Origin: Tetragenococcus halophilus subsp. halophilus DSM 20339
Lineage (GTDB): Bacteria; Bacillota; Bacilli; Lactobacillales; Enterococcaceae
Direction of reading: 5' to 3'
DNA length: 64,000 nucleotides
Assembly (NCBI RefSeq): GCF_003841405.1
Contig: NZ_PXYA01000001.1
Coordinates: 1,103,868-1,167,867 of the forward strand
Below, one piece after another: positions 9,671-19,270 of the stretch. Positions within the stretch are counted from its first letter, which is position 1. Each line of letters begins with the position of its first letter. The translations under genes were made by a program, and so were the position numbers. The notes under the pieces were generated by a model that had not been told where the DNA came from, did not search any database, and was given only the letters and a program-made list of their open reading frames with translations.

Positions 9671-11539
9671 ATCGAGTAGGTGACTAGCCATTAATTGGCT
9701 AGTCGACCTCTCACACCACCGTACGTACGGTTCCGTATACGGCGGTTCAATATCTTGCGTAAGCAGACTCTACCAAGGCGCTTAGTGAAACTAAGCCCAT
9801 CGGTGGAGTCTTTCGTTTGTAAGTGTCCGATGAACTTCAGACGTTTTGGACAGTCGCCAATATTTCTTTCTAGAGGATCCGATTTTCTTGGCGCCGTTTA
9901 AATCTAAACCATAAGACAATAACTTCGTTATTTTCGTTTTGGGAACTTTCCAACGTTTGAGGATCAGCTGCCTGATGCGGTGATGTAACCATGGTTCAAT
10001 TTCCTTTTGAATAAAACCTCGAATAAATCCCAATCCGAAATAGCCTATCCAGCCACGCGTGACTTGATTGATTTCCTCTATGATCGTTCGAAAATCACCC
10101 GCACGCTTACGGCTTGTTCGACGTTTCAATTCGGCTTTGAATTTCTTCTTGGCTTCTTTGGTAGGGATAAAACGACAGGTGCCATTGACTTTCATTATCA
10201 GACAGCTCAAGAATTTTAAACGCGTTGGTGCCCCCACTTGACTCTTGTCTTGATTAACAATGAGTTTAAGATCTTTTTCAATGAAACGGGTCACACTTTT
10301 TAACACTCGTTCGCCCGCACGTTTTGACTTGACATAGATGACGAAGTCATCGGCATAACGAACAAATTGGTGTCCTCTTTTCTCAAGTTCTTTATCCAGT
10401 TCATGTAAGTAAATATTACAGAGAAGAGGCGATAAGACCGCCCTTGAGGTGCACCCGACTTTCTTTCTACGTATTCGCTAGACAGGTTAATCACACCACT
10501 CGTCAAGAACTTACGAATAACCTTGAGAATTGCCTTATCTTGAATAAACTGCTCTAAGTGATACATGAGCTTGTCATGATTTAGTGTGTCAAAGCATTGT
10601 TTCAAGTCACAATCGACCACCACTTTATAGCCTTCCTCATAATAGGCGACACATTGCTTCAAAGCAGTGTGTGTTCCCTTATTCGGGCGAAATCCGTGGC
10701 TTTGTGGAAGAAAGTATGGGTCAATGATGGGCTCAATGACTTGTCGAATCGCTTGTTGAACTACGCGATCACGCGCACATGGGATTCCCAATTGGCGTTT
10801 TTCACCATTGGGTTTCGGTATTTCGACTTGTTTGACCGGTTGTGGCTGGTAGGTCCCTTGAAGCAATTTCTGCCTTAGTGGCGCATACAACTTCTCAATG
10901 TGGTCTTCTACTTCATCCACAGCCATACCATCGACACCAGCGGCTCCTTTATTACGTCGGACCCTTGTTGCGGCTGTCTTAAGATTTTCTTTTCTTACAA
11001 CGGACTTCATCAAAGATGAAGACTTACGATACATTTCTTTCATTTCTCCTAGAGGATAACTCGACACATCTACATACGCTTTCAGGTTCCACCTTATCCC
11101 TCTGTAGATTGCCAACCTTATGGTTGTTTTCTGTCTTCTTTGCTTCCTCTAACCTCCAATCTATACTTTGTATGAATATTGTTCGGTCCTTCGGTACATT
11201 TTCCCTACTATGACCTCAGCTGACTTCTATCTATTCGTTATTACTACGACAGCTGTCGCTAGATAGATATCCTCGGGTAAGGAGTGATAACCTTCCACTC
11301 ATGCCGCTGCCTCATTTACTGTATGGGGTTCGGGCAGTATTGGACTTTGCTTTGTTTGGCAAGCTCATCCGTCCCAATCCAGCCTTCCTATGAGGTTTCT
11401 GTTCGTCAGCGCGAGTGTTTGCCTCCAGCTTCCTTCAGATTCCACTTCGCAGTGGACACCCTTGCTTTTGGCTAACAGTTCCTACTGCCAAGCCTGTAGT
11501 GGACTTTCACCACCAAGTTATCGCCCATGCCGAGCGCAC
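9671..11539 (-). mobile_element. group II intron 2 (class C-like), inserted behind a terminator hairpin
   Basis: Starts GTGCGCTCGG at 11539 directly after a stem-loop plus seven T (11571-11541), the target preferred by class C introns. Domain V lies at 9715-9748 and the 3' end CCTACTCGAT at 9671. The first part of domain I and domains V-VI match intron 1 closely, whereas the encoded RTs are clearly diverged, so these are two related introns rather than a recent duplication. Confidence 0.88.
9791..11043 (-). pseudogene. group II intron reverse transcriptase/maturase, frameshifted (intron 2)
   Basis: RT blocks: RRNKGAAGVDGM, SHGFRPNKGTHTAL, VDCDLKQCFDTLNH and SGAPQG, after which the frame is lost near 10440. 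One inserted base restores LSPLLCNIYLHELDKEL and then VRYADDFVIYVKSKRAGERV, continuing into the thumb (GWIGYFGLGFIRGFIQ) and a basic C-terminus at 9791. The start is ambiguous; ATG 11043 lies just behind AGGAG. No endonuclease domain. Same lesion type (single missing base) as intron 1. Confidence 0.85.
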
Positions 11540-11540
11540 C

Positions 11541-11615
11541 AAAAAAATCCCGTCAGTAGACTACTGACGGGAAAGGAGTTAAAAATGAAAAAGTGTTTAT
11601 TAGGGTTGTTTCGTT
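11541..11615 (-). ncRNA. putative anti-RBS small RNA, family copy 3 (intron target)
   Basis: -35 TTATTC (11650-11645), 17 bp, -10 TATAAA (11627-11622). Longest perfect stem of the family: CCCGTCAGTAG with CTACTGACGGG (11571-11561 and 11559-11549), followed by seven T. Group II intron 2 begins two bases later, so the intron recognised this hairpin. Here the plus strand could also encode a 21-residue peptide (MKKCLLGLFRWY...), the only uninterrupted long version. Confidence 0.62.
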
Positions 11616-11705
11616 GGTACATTTATAATGTAACGAAGAAATATGAATAAATTGTGATAATTATTTTCTAAAACCTTTAAATTTATGCTATTTCTCTTTC
11701 GATTT

Positions 11706-11778
11706 AAAAAAGAGCGTTGAGAAAGAATCTTGGAGAATTATACACAATGTGTTTTTGTGCGTCCCAACGCTCTTTATT
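11706..11778 (-). terminator. long-stem terminator of SGNH hydrolase gene
   Basis: AAAGAGCGTTG (from 11708) pairs with CAACGCTCTTT (to 11776) across a 45-base loop containing a smaller ACACA/TGTGT stem; T-tract on the minus strand follows. Confidence 0.65.
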
Positions 11779-11949
11779 TATTAATGATATCACTTACAAA
11801 CTTAAAAAGATAGCATGTTTTTTTAATTAAAAATATAAAACAGCAGTATTACTGAGAGAATAGGTTTAACTAGATATTATCAAGAAAGCAACGTGCAATT
11901 TAGACATTGTTTAACAAATAATTATTGGTGTTTTTTTGCAATACAATGT

Positions 11950-12678
11950 TTATTCTTCTTTGGTGATTTGCTGATAAAAAATCTCTGCTAGCGCTTCTGA
12001 ACCCTCTTCGTCTGGATGAATTCCATCAGGAAAGTATTCTGAATGATCCATCATTTCTTCATAGATATCGACAAATTCTAGCCCGAACTCATCGGCTGTT
12101 TCTTCTACTACATCTCTTACGTTAATAACAACACCTGGATCAATAGAACCACTGATAACGTCATTTTCAATAAAAGCTGGCGGTGGTGAGGCTAAAATAA
12201 TTCTGGAAACACTTGCTAGATCCTGATAGTTTTTAAGAAGTGCTTCATATTCCTCTTTAAATTGATCTGCACCATTCCAATTAGTTGCCTTTGTATCATT
12301 GGTTCCCAACATGATAATAACAATCTCAGGATCAAAATCTAAGCTTTCCTCATATTCTTCTGTCGTTTCATAAGGAAAGTCGCTAGAGGATTGGGCAGCG
12401 TAATTGGACACGCCAAAATTACGCACTGCATACCCTTCTCCTAGTAAGTTTTCTAATTGTTCAGGATAGAAATCGCCTTCGGTCGCTGCGATATACATAT
12501 CGTAGGTAATACTATCGCCAACAGCAGCAATTCGTGTATCACTAGCATCTACGTCTTCATTCTCATTATCAGGATTTGACCTAACATTAAAATAAAATAT
12601 TACAGCAAAAATTATGACAACTAGGAGTAAAATAAATAGAACGATATTGATTCTTTTTTTCCTGAATAAATTTTCCAT
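11950..12678 (-). CDS. membrane-anchored SGNH/GDSL hydrolase
   Basis: 242 aa. An N-terminal signal anchor (residues about 10-31) is followed by an acidic linker and an SGNH esterase fold: block I AAVGDSITYD (Ser nucleophile), block III MLGTNDT (Asn oxyanion), block V DGIHPDEEG (Asp-His). The enzyme should act outside the membrane on an ester of a wall polymer, lipid or sugar acetyl group. The body is rich in Asp/Glu. It is transcribed alone, between the deo terminator and its own long-stem terminator. Substrate cannot be told from sequence. Confidence 0.85.
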   Translation of the reverse strand: MENLFRKKRINIVLFILLLVVIIFAVIFYFNVRSNPDNENEDVDASDTRIAAVGDSITYDMYIAATEGDFYPEQLENLLGEGYAVRNFGVSNYAAQSSSDFPYETTEEYEESLDFDPEIVIIMLGTNDTKATNWNGADQFKEEYEALLKNYQDLASVSRIILASPPPAFIENDVISGSIDPGVVINVRDVVEETADEFGLEFVDIYEEMMDHSEYFPDGIHPDEEGSEALAEIFYQQITKEE

Positions 12679-12740
12679 AGAGTTGCTCCCTTTTTATATA
12701 AGGATACACAAATTTACTTACTTTTTAAACAAATCAGCTA

Positions 12741-12782
12741 AAAAAGCTAAGGTAAACAAAAAATTGCTTGCCTTAGCTTAGT
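12741..12782 (-). terminator. terminator of the deo operon
   Basis: AAGCTAAGGTAA (12744-12755) pairs with TTGCCTTAGCTT (12768-12779) with one G-U pair; A-run on the left is the minus-strand T-tract. Confidence 0.7.
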
Positions 12783-12809
12783 ATTAATTAACTTCTCTAA
12801 CTCTCTATT

Positions 12810-13775
12810 TTATAGCTCATAATCTATCAAATTTTGCGCCAAAACTGAGTCAAAAATCCCATAGTTAGCATAACCTGCTTTTAATACGGCATGTACTGCC
12901 GCAGCTTTTTTAGCGCCACCAGCAACCAGAATTGAATGCTCTTTCTTTTTCAATTCTGTTAGCTCAATGCCAACTGTGCGATGATCTAACTCGTGGTTAA
13001 CTATCTGTCCTTGTTCATCAATAAAACGTGAGACAATATCGCCTACAGCCTCATCTCGCAGCTTTTTCTTTTGCCTTTCATCTAAGTAGCCCAAATTAAA
13101 AAGTAAAGCGTCCTTACGCACAGAGCCGACTGTAAACAACGCAATATTAGCTTTTTTTCCAAGATTCAGAATTGATCGAATAAAACGGTCTTGTTCAACA
13201 AATTCTTTAGTGGTTCGTTCATCAAAAAAAGTCGGTAGAGGTAGGTGTTGTGCTTGAGCATTAAAGGCGTTAGCTAATTCATTAATACTTTCATAGGCAT
13301 AAGTTTTTTCATAATCAAAACTAAAGCCTCCTTTTAACTGGACAGTTTGAACCCCTGTAATCTCCTGCTTTTCTAAATGGGACGTCACCGCATGAATCGT
13401 TTTACCCCAACCAATACCAATAATATCTGTCGGCTGTACAATCTTTGTTAAATACAGCGCAGTATAGGCGCCTAGTCGATTAAGCATTGTTTTTTGTGAT
13501 TGGTATTGGTCAGGGACAATTTGAATATCTGCTTTATATTTTTCGCTTAAAGCTTCTGCCAAAGTTTGAAAATCGACAAAAGGATTTTCTACCTTAATTT
13601 TAACCAAACCTTCTTCTTTAGCAATTTGTAAAGACCGCGAAATTGTTGGTCGGGACACCTGCAACTTCTCTGCAATCGCAGTTTGACCAAGATTTTCTTC
13701 ATAGTAAAGCTTAGCAATTGTCATCGCTTGTTTTAGTTTGGCTCTTTTATCCTTTTTTGCCATTTTTTCCACCAT
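12810..13775 (-). CDS. deoR: SorC-family transcriptional regulator DeoR
   Basis: 321 aa. An N-terminal helix-turn-helix (AKLYYEENLGQTAIAEKLQVSRPTISRSL, residues about 21-49) is followed by a SorC sugar-binding domain with IGIGWGKTIH near 119. This is the B. subtilis DeoR type, which represses nucleoside catabolism until deoxyribose-5-phosphate binds; the E. coli DeoR is unrelated. It follows deoB with only 3 bases between the genes, so it is the last gene of deoC-deoB-deoR and is autoregulated by inference. Start could be the ATG at 13775 or the MAKKDK ATG four codons later. Confidence 0.85.
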   Translation of the reverse strand: MVEKMAKKDKRAKLKQAMTIAKLYYEENLGQTAIAEKLQVSRPTISRSLQIAKEEGLVKIKVENPFVDFQTLAEALSEKYKADIQIVPDQYQSQKTMLNRLGAYTALYLTKIVQPTDIIGIGWGKTIHAVTSHLEKQEITGVQTVQLKGGFSFDYEKTYAYESINELANAFNAQAQHLPLPTFFDERTTKEFVEQDRFIRSILNLGKKANIALFTVGSVRKDALLFNLGYLDERQKKKLRDEAVGDIVSRFIDEQGQIVNHELDHRTVGIELTELKKKEHSILVAGGAKKAAAVHAVLKAGYANYGIFDSVLAQNLIDYEL

Positions 13776-13778
13776 CTT

Positions 13779-14966
13779 CTAAACCAATTCTGACAAAAAA
13801 CTCTTTCCTTTAGCTGTTCCTTCTACATTAAAGTTGTCTAATACTGTGGCACCAAGATCTGAGAAGGTATCTCGCACACCCAAGCTTCCATTTTTTCCCA
13901 TACTTGGAGAATATGCTAGAAGGGGGACTTGTTCTCTAGTATGATCTGTTCCCTTAAATCCAGGATCATTGCCGTGATCGGCAGTAATAAGTAATAAGTC
14001 GTCTTCTTTTAATGCTTCTAATACAGTCGCCAAACGTTGATCAAAGTCCATCAAAGCTTGTCCAAAACCAATAGGATTACGACGATGACCATACATTGAA
14101 TCAAAATCTACCAAGTTAACAAAGCAAAAGCCATTAAAATCTTGTGCCATCACATGATCGACATGGTTCATACCATCCATATTATCTTCATTATGGTAAA
14201 CTTCATCTAAACCATTTCCAGAAAAAATATCGCTGATTTTTCCTATACCAATTGTTTTTATATCATTTTTTTGTAGATAATCCAAATCCGTTTGACCTGT
14301 TGGCTCTAATGAATAATCATGGCGATGAGAGGTCCGTGTAAAATTATCTTTATTTGCGCCCACATAAGGACGAGCAATCACACGTCCTAACGTATACTTA
14401 GGACCATTAACCAAACTACGAGCGTACTCACAAATTCGATATAATTCTTCTAGTGGAATCACTTCTTCATGCGCTGCAATTTGCAAAACAGAATCTCCAG
14501 AAGTATAAATAATCAGATCTCCTGTTTCTAATTGATGTTCGCCCAATTTTTCAATAATTTTCGTCCCTGAAGCGGGTCGATTTCCTACGATTTTACGTCC
14601 GGAAAAATCCGCAATTTTAGCTAATAATTCATCAGGAAATCCCTCTGGAAAAAAATCTAATGGTTGGGTAACAGGAAGTCCCATCATTTCCCAATGACCA
14701 TCCATACTATCTTTACCAGCTGATATCTCTGTCATTTTGCCATAATAACCCAGCGGACTGTCCACTGCAGGAACTCCTTCAATGGCTTGCCCACGCAAAT
14801 TGGAAAGCCCCATCTTTTGTAAATTAGGTAGTGCAAGTTTTCCTTTATAAGCTTCTCCAATATGCCCTAAAGTATCCGAGCCTTCATCTCCAAATTTGTC
14901 TGCATCTGGTGCAGCACCTGTTCCTACTGAGTCTAATACAATCGTAAAAATACGTTTATAACTCAT
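13779..14966 (-). CDS. deoB: phosphopentomutase
   Basis: 395 aa, usual length. Interconverts (deoxy)ribose-1-phosphate and the 5-phosphate, feeding nucleoside sugars to DeoC. Alkaline-phosphatase-superfamily metal sites are present: [20 protein letters not shown] near the N-terminus, the phosphothreonine region [10 protein letters not shown], and the second metal site ITADHGNDP near 320 with [10 protein letters not shown]. It sits between deoC (15 bp upstream) and deoR (3 bp downstream). Identification secure. Confidence 0.96.
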   Translation of the reverse strand: MSYKRIFTIVLDSVGTGAAPDADKFGDEGSDTLGHIGEAYKGKLALPNLQKMGLSNLRGQAIEGVPAVDSPLGYYGKMTEISAGKDSMDGHWEMMGLPVTQPLDFFPEGFPDELLAKIADFSGRKIVGNRPASGTKIIEKLGEHQLETGDLIIYTSGDSVLQIAAHEEVIPLEELYRICEYARSLVNGPKYTLGRVIARPYVGANKDNFTRTSHRHDYSLEPTGQTDLDYLQKNDIKTIGIGKISDIFSGNGLDEVYHNEDNMDGMNHVDHVMAQDFNGFCFVNLVDFDSMYGHRRNPIGFGQALMDFDQRLATVLEALKEDDLLLITADHGNDPGFKGTDHTREQVPLLAYSPSMGKNGSLGVRDTFSDLGATVLDNFNVEGTAKGKSFLSELV

Positions 14967-14981
14967 TTATAGTCTTCCTCC

Positions 14982-15641
14982 TCAAGCTAAAATTTTCTTC
15001 GTCGCACTGACGCCTAAGCGGCTCGCGCCCGCTTCTATCATTGCAACAGCCTCGTCATAACTATGAATGCCGCCAGAAGCCTTCACGCCTAAACGATCGC
15101 CAACTGTTTCGCGCATTAGACGAACATCTTCTGTTTTCGCCCCAGCTGAACTAAATCCTGTCGAAGTCTTAACAAAATCTGCTTTAGCACTTTCTGCTAA
15201 TTGACAAGCTTTGACAATATGATCTGTATCAAGGAAAGAAGTTTCAATAATAACTTTTAATATTTTTCCATATTCGTGTACGATATTTGCAACGGCGACA
15301 ATATCTCCTTCAACAGCTTCATCATTTTCACTAAGAAGTTGGCCGATATTAATCACCATATCGATTTCATCAGCACCTTTTTTAATAGCAGACGCTGCTT
15401 CTGCAACCTTGGCTTCTGTAGTCATTGCTCCCAAGGGAAAACCAACAACTACACAAGTTTCAATATTAGTATCAGCCAATCTTTCTTTTACAAAAGAAGC
15501 CCAGTAAGAGTTCACACAAACAGCTGCCGTATTAAATTCTTTTGCCTCTTCACAAGTTTGTTGAATCTGTTCTTTAGTTGCATTTGCTTGCAAATTTGTA
15601 TGATCCAAATAAGCAGCCAATTCTTCTTTTTTTAATGTCAT
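14982..15641 (-). CDS. deoC: deoxyribose-phosphate aldolase
   Basis: 219 aa, normal length. Cleaves 2-deoxyribose-5-phosphate to glyceraldehyde-3-phosphate and acetaldehyde. The Schiff-base Lys is in DFVKTSTGFS (near 155), the proton-relay Lys in VKASGGIHSY (near 184), and the Asp in the EIDMVINIG strand. First gene of the deo operon, with AAAGGGG before the ATG and about 135 bp to the preceding amidohydrolase gene. Confidence 0.96.
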   Translation of the reverse strand: MTLKKEELAAYLDHTNLQANATKEQIQQTCEEAKEFNTAAVCVNSYWASFVKERLADTNIETCVVVGFPLGAMTTEAKVAEAASAIKKGADEIDMVINIGQLLSENDEAVEGDIVAVANIVHEYGKILKVIIETSFLDTDHIVKACQLAESAKADFVKTSTGFSSAGAKTEDVRLMRETVGDRLGVKASGGIHSYDEAVAMIEAGASRLGVSATKKILA

Positions 15642-15776
15642 TTTCTGTATCCCCTTTCATTTACAATTAAAATAATAACAATATTTTTTACAAATGTAAA
15701 CTAAAAAGATGAAAATCCGTTCATTTATATTATTCAAGAAAAGAAGCAGCAAGACAATCTCACTGCTCCTCTTTAT

Positions 15777-17000
15777 TTAGCGAAAAATTTTAATCTCTTT
15801 TTTGGTTTCCACTGTAATCCGCCCATTTTTAATCACATACAGCCTGGTTGGAATATCGATAATCGCATTTTTTACTACTTTTGTATCAAGAAGCACGACA
15901 TCTGCTTTATTCCCTTTTTCAATCCCGTATTTTTCTAAACCGATGGCTTTAGCTGGATTTGTTGTGATCATAGGTAACACAGTCACAATGTCATCTGCTC
16001 CTCCTAAATGAGCCGTAGGAATCGCAAGCATTGCACTTTGTAAAATATCCCCATTACCATAAGGAGTAAAAGCATTACGGATATTATTTGTACTAATAGA
16101 AACGTTAAGACCACTATCACGGAACTTGCGAATCGGGGTAATTGCCCGTCGAACATTATATTCGTCATGACGTGCGCCTAAATGCAAATCAGTCGGTGGC
16201 AAAGAAATCACGTGAATATTTGCTTCTTTCATCAACTCAATGATAGGATACAATTTTTCATCAGGTAGCGCATGCATAGCAGTAAAATGTCCAACTGTTA
16301 CACGTCCTTGGTAACCTTCTTCGATAGTCTTTTTACACAGATATTCAATGGAAATATTATCTGCTTCATCGCTAAAGTCCTGATGCAGGTCGATGTCTTT
16401 ATCATACTTTTTAGCGATCTCAAAAATTAAATCAATGTGCTCATTGGCAGGAGCATCGTTATACGGGATTCCTCCAACAACATCTGCCCCTTTTTCCATT
16501 GCTTCATGCATCATTTTCTCTGTCCCAGGCGCTTTAAAAATCCCTTCTTGTGGAAAAGCAACGACTTGAATATCAACTAGGTTTTTGTATTCTTCTTTCA
16601 AGTCCAAAATCGTATCAAAACCCGTAAAACCTTGCGCCGGATCAAACTCTGCATGAGAACGAATGGCTGTCACGCCGTGAGCCACAATCATATCTAATAC
16701 TCTTCGTGCACGATCGTAAACATCTTCTTTAGTAAAGGTGGGCTTTAACTCTGCAGTAACCGTTATCGCTTCTTGTAAGGTTCCAGATTTATTAGGACGG
16801 CGATCTGAAATTAGTGCTTTATCCAAGTGGACATGACTTTCTACAAATCCTGGCACTAAAACACGCCCCTTTGCATCGATCTCTTTTTCTGCTTGTTCTC
16901 CTATATCTTCTGCAACTTGAATGATCTTTCCATCATCAATTGCAACGTCCTGTAAAGGCCGATCATCTTCAATTCGAGCATTTTTAATCAATAAATCCAT
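15777..17000 (-). CDS. cytosine-deaminase-like amidohydrolase
   Basis: 407 aa metal-dependent amidohydrolase. Metal ligands: SHVHLDK (near 56), the HQDFSDEAD segment (near 201), VGHFTAMH (near 237) and a late Asp in the ISTNNIRNAF region; the last differs from classic CodA, which has a clear DN motif, so the substrate may be another N-heterocycle. Strong AGGAGGATATAACAA-ATG start. Upstream 30 bp away lies the cut edge of an IS1182 remnant; beyond it are arcC and half an MFS transporter on the same strand. Carbamate kinase plus amidohydrolase plus transporter suggests breakdown of a ring compound that yields carbamoyl phosphate (inference). Confidence 0.72.
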   Translation of the reverse strand: MDLLIKNARIEDDRPLQDVAIDDGKIIQVAEDIGEQAEKEIDAKGRVLVPGFVESHVHLDKALISDRRPNKSGTLQEAITVTAELKPTFTKEDVYDRARRVLDMIVAHGVTAIRSHAEFDPAQGFTGFDTILDLKEEYKNLVDIQVVAFPQEGIFKAPGTEKMMHEAMEKGADVVGGIPYNDAPANEHIDLIFEIAKKYDKDIDLHQDFSDEADNISIEYLCKKTIEEGYQGRVTVGHFTAMHALPDEKLYPIIELMKEANIHVISLPPTDLHLGARHDEYNVRRAITPIRKFRDSGLNVSISTNNIRNAFTPYGNGDILQSAMLAIPTAHLGGADDIVTVLPMITTNPAKAIGLEKYGIEKGNKADVVLLDTKVVKNAIIDIPTRLYVIKNGRITVETKKEIKIFR

Positions 17001-17044
17001 TTGTTATATCCTCCTAATAAAGTTTAAGCTATGCAAAAATAAAA

Positions 17045-18160
17045 GTGGAAGCGAACGCGAATAAGTATACTTTTGTTTGGAAGAAAGCGGTCGATCGCTT
17101 CTATCCTAAATTAAAAGAAAAAGAAATGAAAATTTATGAGGAAGAAATCGCGCCTTTGATCGAACAGGAAATGATACGAGAAAATAACGACGCATTTACA
17201 AAAGAAGAAATTTTCACGTTAAATGATCTTTTACAAGAAGAAATTGAAAAAGTAAACGAAGAATTACAAACGGTTACAAAGAAAGAACAAAGCAGCTCTT
17301 TAAAGAAAAAACGTCGTCAGTTAAAAAAGTACCGAAACCAATGTCATAATGATTTTATTCCCAGAGAGCAGAAATACGAAAGGTATTATAAAACGTTTAA
17401 AGGACGAAATAGTTTTTCTAAAACCGATCCCGACGCAACTTTTATGCGTATGAAAGATGACGCTATGATGAATGGGCAATTGAAAGCTGGTTATAATGTG
17501 CAAATTGCGACAGAAAACCAGTTCGTTTTGCATACCCAAATTTATCCCAATCCAACGGATACCCAAACATTGATTCCTTTTATGAATACTTTTCCAGAGA
17601 GCGTAAAACCTTCGACCTATGTGGTCGCAGATGCTGGCTATGGCAGCCAAGAGAATCTTGAATTCCTAGAAAGTTCACCTTGGACGGGAATCGTAAAATA
17701 TGGCATGTATGAAAAAGAGCAAAAACGGAAATATCTTCAATCAGAAAAAAATTTAGCCAACTGGACCTACATACAAGAAGAAAATGCTTATGTCCATCCC
17801 GATGGGACGTATTACGCCTTTAATTATATTCGACGGCAGAAAACGAACACCGGATATGTAAGGTTTTCTCATGTTTATCGCTCAACGGACCCTTTTTATC
17901 AAAACGGGAAAAAGTCTTTATGGATAAACTACGACTATGAAGCCCACAAATTAAAAATCAAAGAAAAGCTTTCATCAAAAGAAGGCGCGAAACGTTACGG
18001 ACAGCGTAAAATCGATGTGGAACCCGCCTTTGGACAAGTGAAGGCGAATTTAGGTTTCACTCGATTTTCTGTCCGTGGGCAATCTAAGGTGGAAAATGAA
18101 ACCCAACTGATCTTTATGGCGAATAATCTACGAAAATACCATAAAAGAAAAGAGAAATAA
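17045..18160 (+). pseudogene. IS1182-family transposase, N-terminus missing
   Basis: 371 codons of a DDE transposase normally of about 500 residues. Recognisable parts: EANANKYTFVWKKAVDRF at the break, a coiled-coil insert (about 60-100), DPDATFMRMKDDAMMNGQLK (the family block before the second Asp), VVADAGYGSQENLEFL, and the final FGQVKANLGFTRFSVRG block with the catalytic Glu. About 170 residues with the first catalytic region are lost. Confidence 0.85.
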
Positions 18161-18177
18161 GGAAAGAAAAAGGAAAA

Positions 18178-18218
18178 ATCCGGGGAAGTTTGTTAGTTCA
18201 TACAAACTTCCCCGGATT
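18178..18218 (+). terminator. terminator inside the IS1182 remnant
   Basis: AATCCGGGGAAGTTTGT pairs perfectly with ACAAACTTCCCCGGATT and is followed by TTTTT. On the minus strand it would also hinder arcC transcription from reaching the amidohydrolase gene. Confidence 0.85.
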
Positions 18219-18316
18219 TTTTTGTGATTCAAAGTTAGGTTAGGCTTTTTGTCCCAGCTTCTACTTTTATTTACAGTTTCTGTTAGCATTCCTACTATAC
18301 CCAACGATCCAAAGCT

Positions 18317-19252
18317 TTAGTCGTCTACAATAATCGTTCCCTTATCTTCAAAGATATGTGGAAGATTTTCAATTGACGTAATAATTGCTTTACGGTCGTT
18401 GTGTCCTTTGACAAATTTAAGTGCGGCTTGCACTTTCGGTAACATACTACCTGCTGCGAATTGTTCTTCTGAAGTATATTGTTCTGCTTCAGAAACAGTA
18501 ATGGTTTCTAACGCTTTTTGATCTGGTTGATTGAAGTTAACATAAATATTATCAACACCTGTTAAGATAATTAAACGTTCAGCGCCAACTTCTTCAGCAA
18601 TAACACTTGCTGAAAAATCTTTATCATTAACTGCCTCGATACCTTCAAATTGACCATCTTTTTCAACAACAGGCACACCGCCGCCACCAGAGCAGATAGC
18701 CACAGCATTTGAAGCAATCAGTGCATTCACTGCTTCTGTTTCTACCATTTCTTTAGGCATTGGAGAAGCCACAACTTTACGATAACCTCTTCCTGCATCT
18801 TCTTTAAAAACAGATCCATCAGCTTTAGCTTCCTCATCTGCTTCTTCTTTTGACAAAAATGGACCAATTGGTTTAGATGGATTATCAAATGAAGGATCAT
18901 CAGCATCTACACGCATCTGTGTCACTAATGAAACAACAGGTTGAGACATTTGCAATTTGTTAAATTCATTAATTAACGCACTTTGAAGCCAGTAACCAAT
19001 GCTACCTTGTGTCATTGCAACACAAGTATCTAACTTCATTGCAGGATTTTTCTCACTTTCTGCTGCTTTTTGTTGTAATAACAAATTTCCAACTTGGGGG
19101 CCGTTCCCATGACAGACAACTACTTTTTCCCCTTCATTAACAAATTTAGCGATATGGATCGCCGCATTTCTTACAACTTCTTTTTGTCCTTCATCTGTAG
19201 GATCTGTTTCTAGAATCGCATTTCCACCAAGGGCAATTACATTTACACTCAC
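18317..19252 (-). CDS. arcC: carbamate kinase
   Basis: 311 aa, normal. Makes ATP from carbamoyl phosphate and ADP. Signatures: ALGGNAI at the N-terminus, CHGNGPQVGNLLLQQ (residues about 46-60), CSGGGGVPVV, and the C-terminal GSMLPKVQAALKFV. No arcA or arcB adjoins, so this is not an arginine deiminase locus; neighbours on the same strand are an MFS remnant and, past the IS1182 remnant, an amidohydrolase. AGGAGG precedes the ATG. The gene itself is intact, but its operon is broken on both sides. Confidence 0.95.
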   Translation of the reverse strand: MSVNVIALGGNAILETDPTDEGQKEVVRNAAIHIAKFVNEGEKVVVCHGNGPQVGNLLLQQKAAESEKNPAMKLDTCVAMTQGSIGYWLQSALINEFNKLQMSQPVVSLVTQMRVDADDPSFDNPSKPIGPFLSKEEADEEAKADGSVFKEDAGRGYRKVVASPMPKEMVETEAVNALIASNAVAICSGGGGVPVVEKDGQFEGIEAVNDKDFSASVIAEEVGAERLIILTGVDNIYVNFNQPDQKALETITVSEAEQYTSEEQFAAGSMLPKVQAALKFVKGHNDRKAIITSIENLPHIFEDKGTIIVDD

Positions 19253-19270
19253 GATATATTTCCTCCTCTA

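Larger units (their letters stand above)
17033..18218 (+). mobile_element. 5'-truncated IS1182-family insertion sequence
   Basis: The transposase frame is open leftward only to about 17030, where similarity to a transposase ends next to the amidohydrolase ribosome binding site. A strong internal terminator (18178-18218) lies after the gene. The left inverted repeat is absent, so the element is dead. The right end is not resolved. Confidence 0.7.

Noticed and set aside
9029..9901. Several plus-strand and minus-strand frames of 60-110 codons inside the group II introns
   Set aside because: They are antisense to RT genes or fall in structured intron RNA, and have no start signals.
12438..12600. 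Codon-biased Asp/Glu stretch of the SGNH protein as a separate small gene
   Set aside because: It is continuous with the signal anchor and the GDSI block in one frame.
17033..17060. Left inverted repeat of the IS1182 element
   Set aside because: Sequence at the border is coding transposase in frame, so the true left end is missing.
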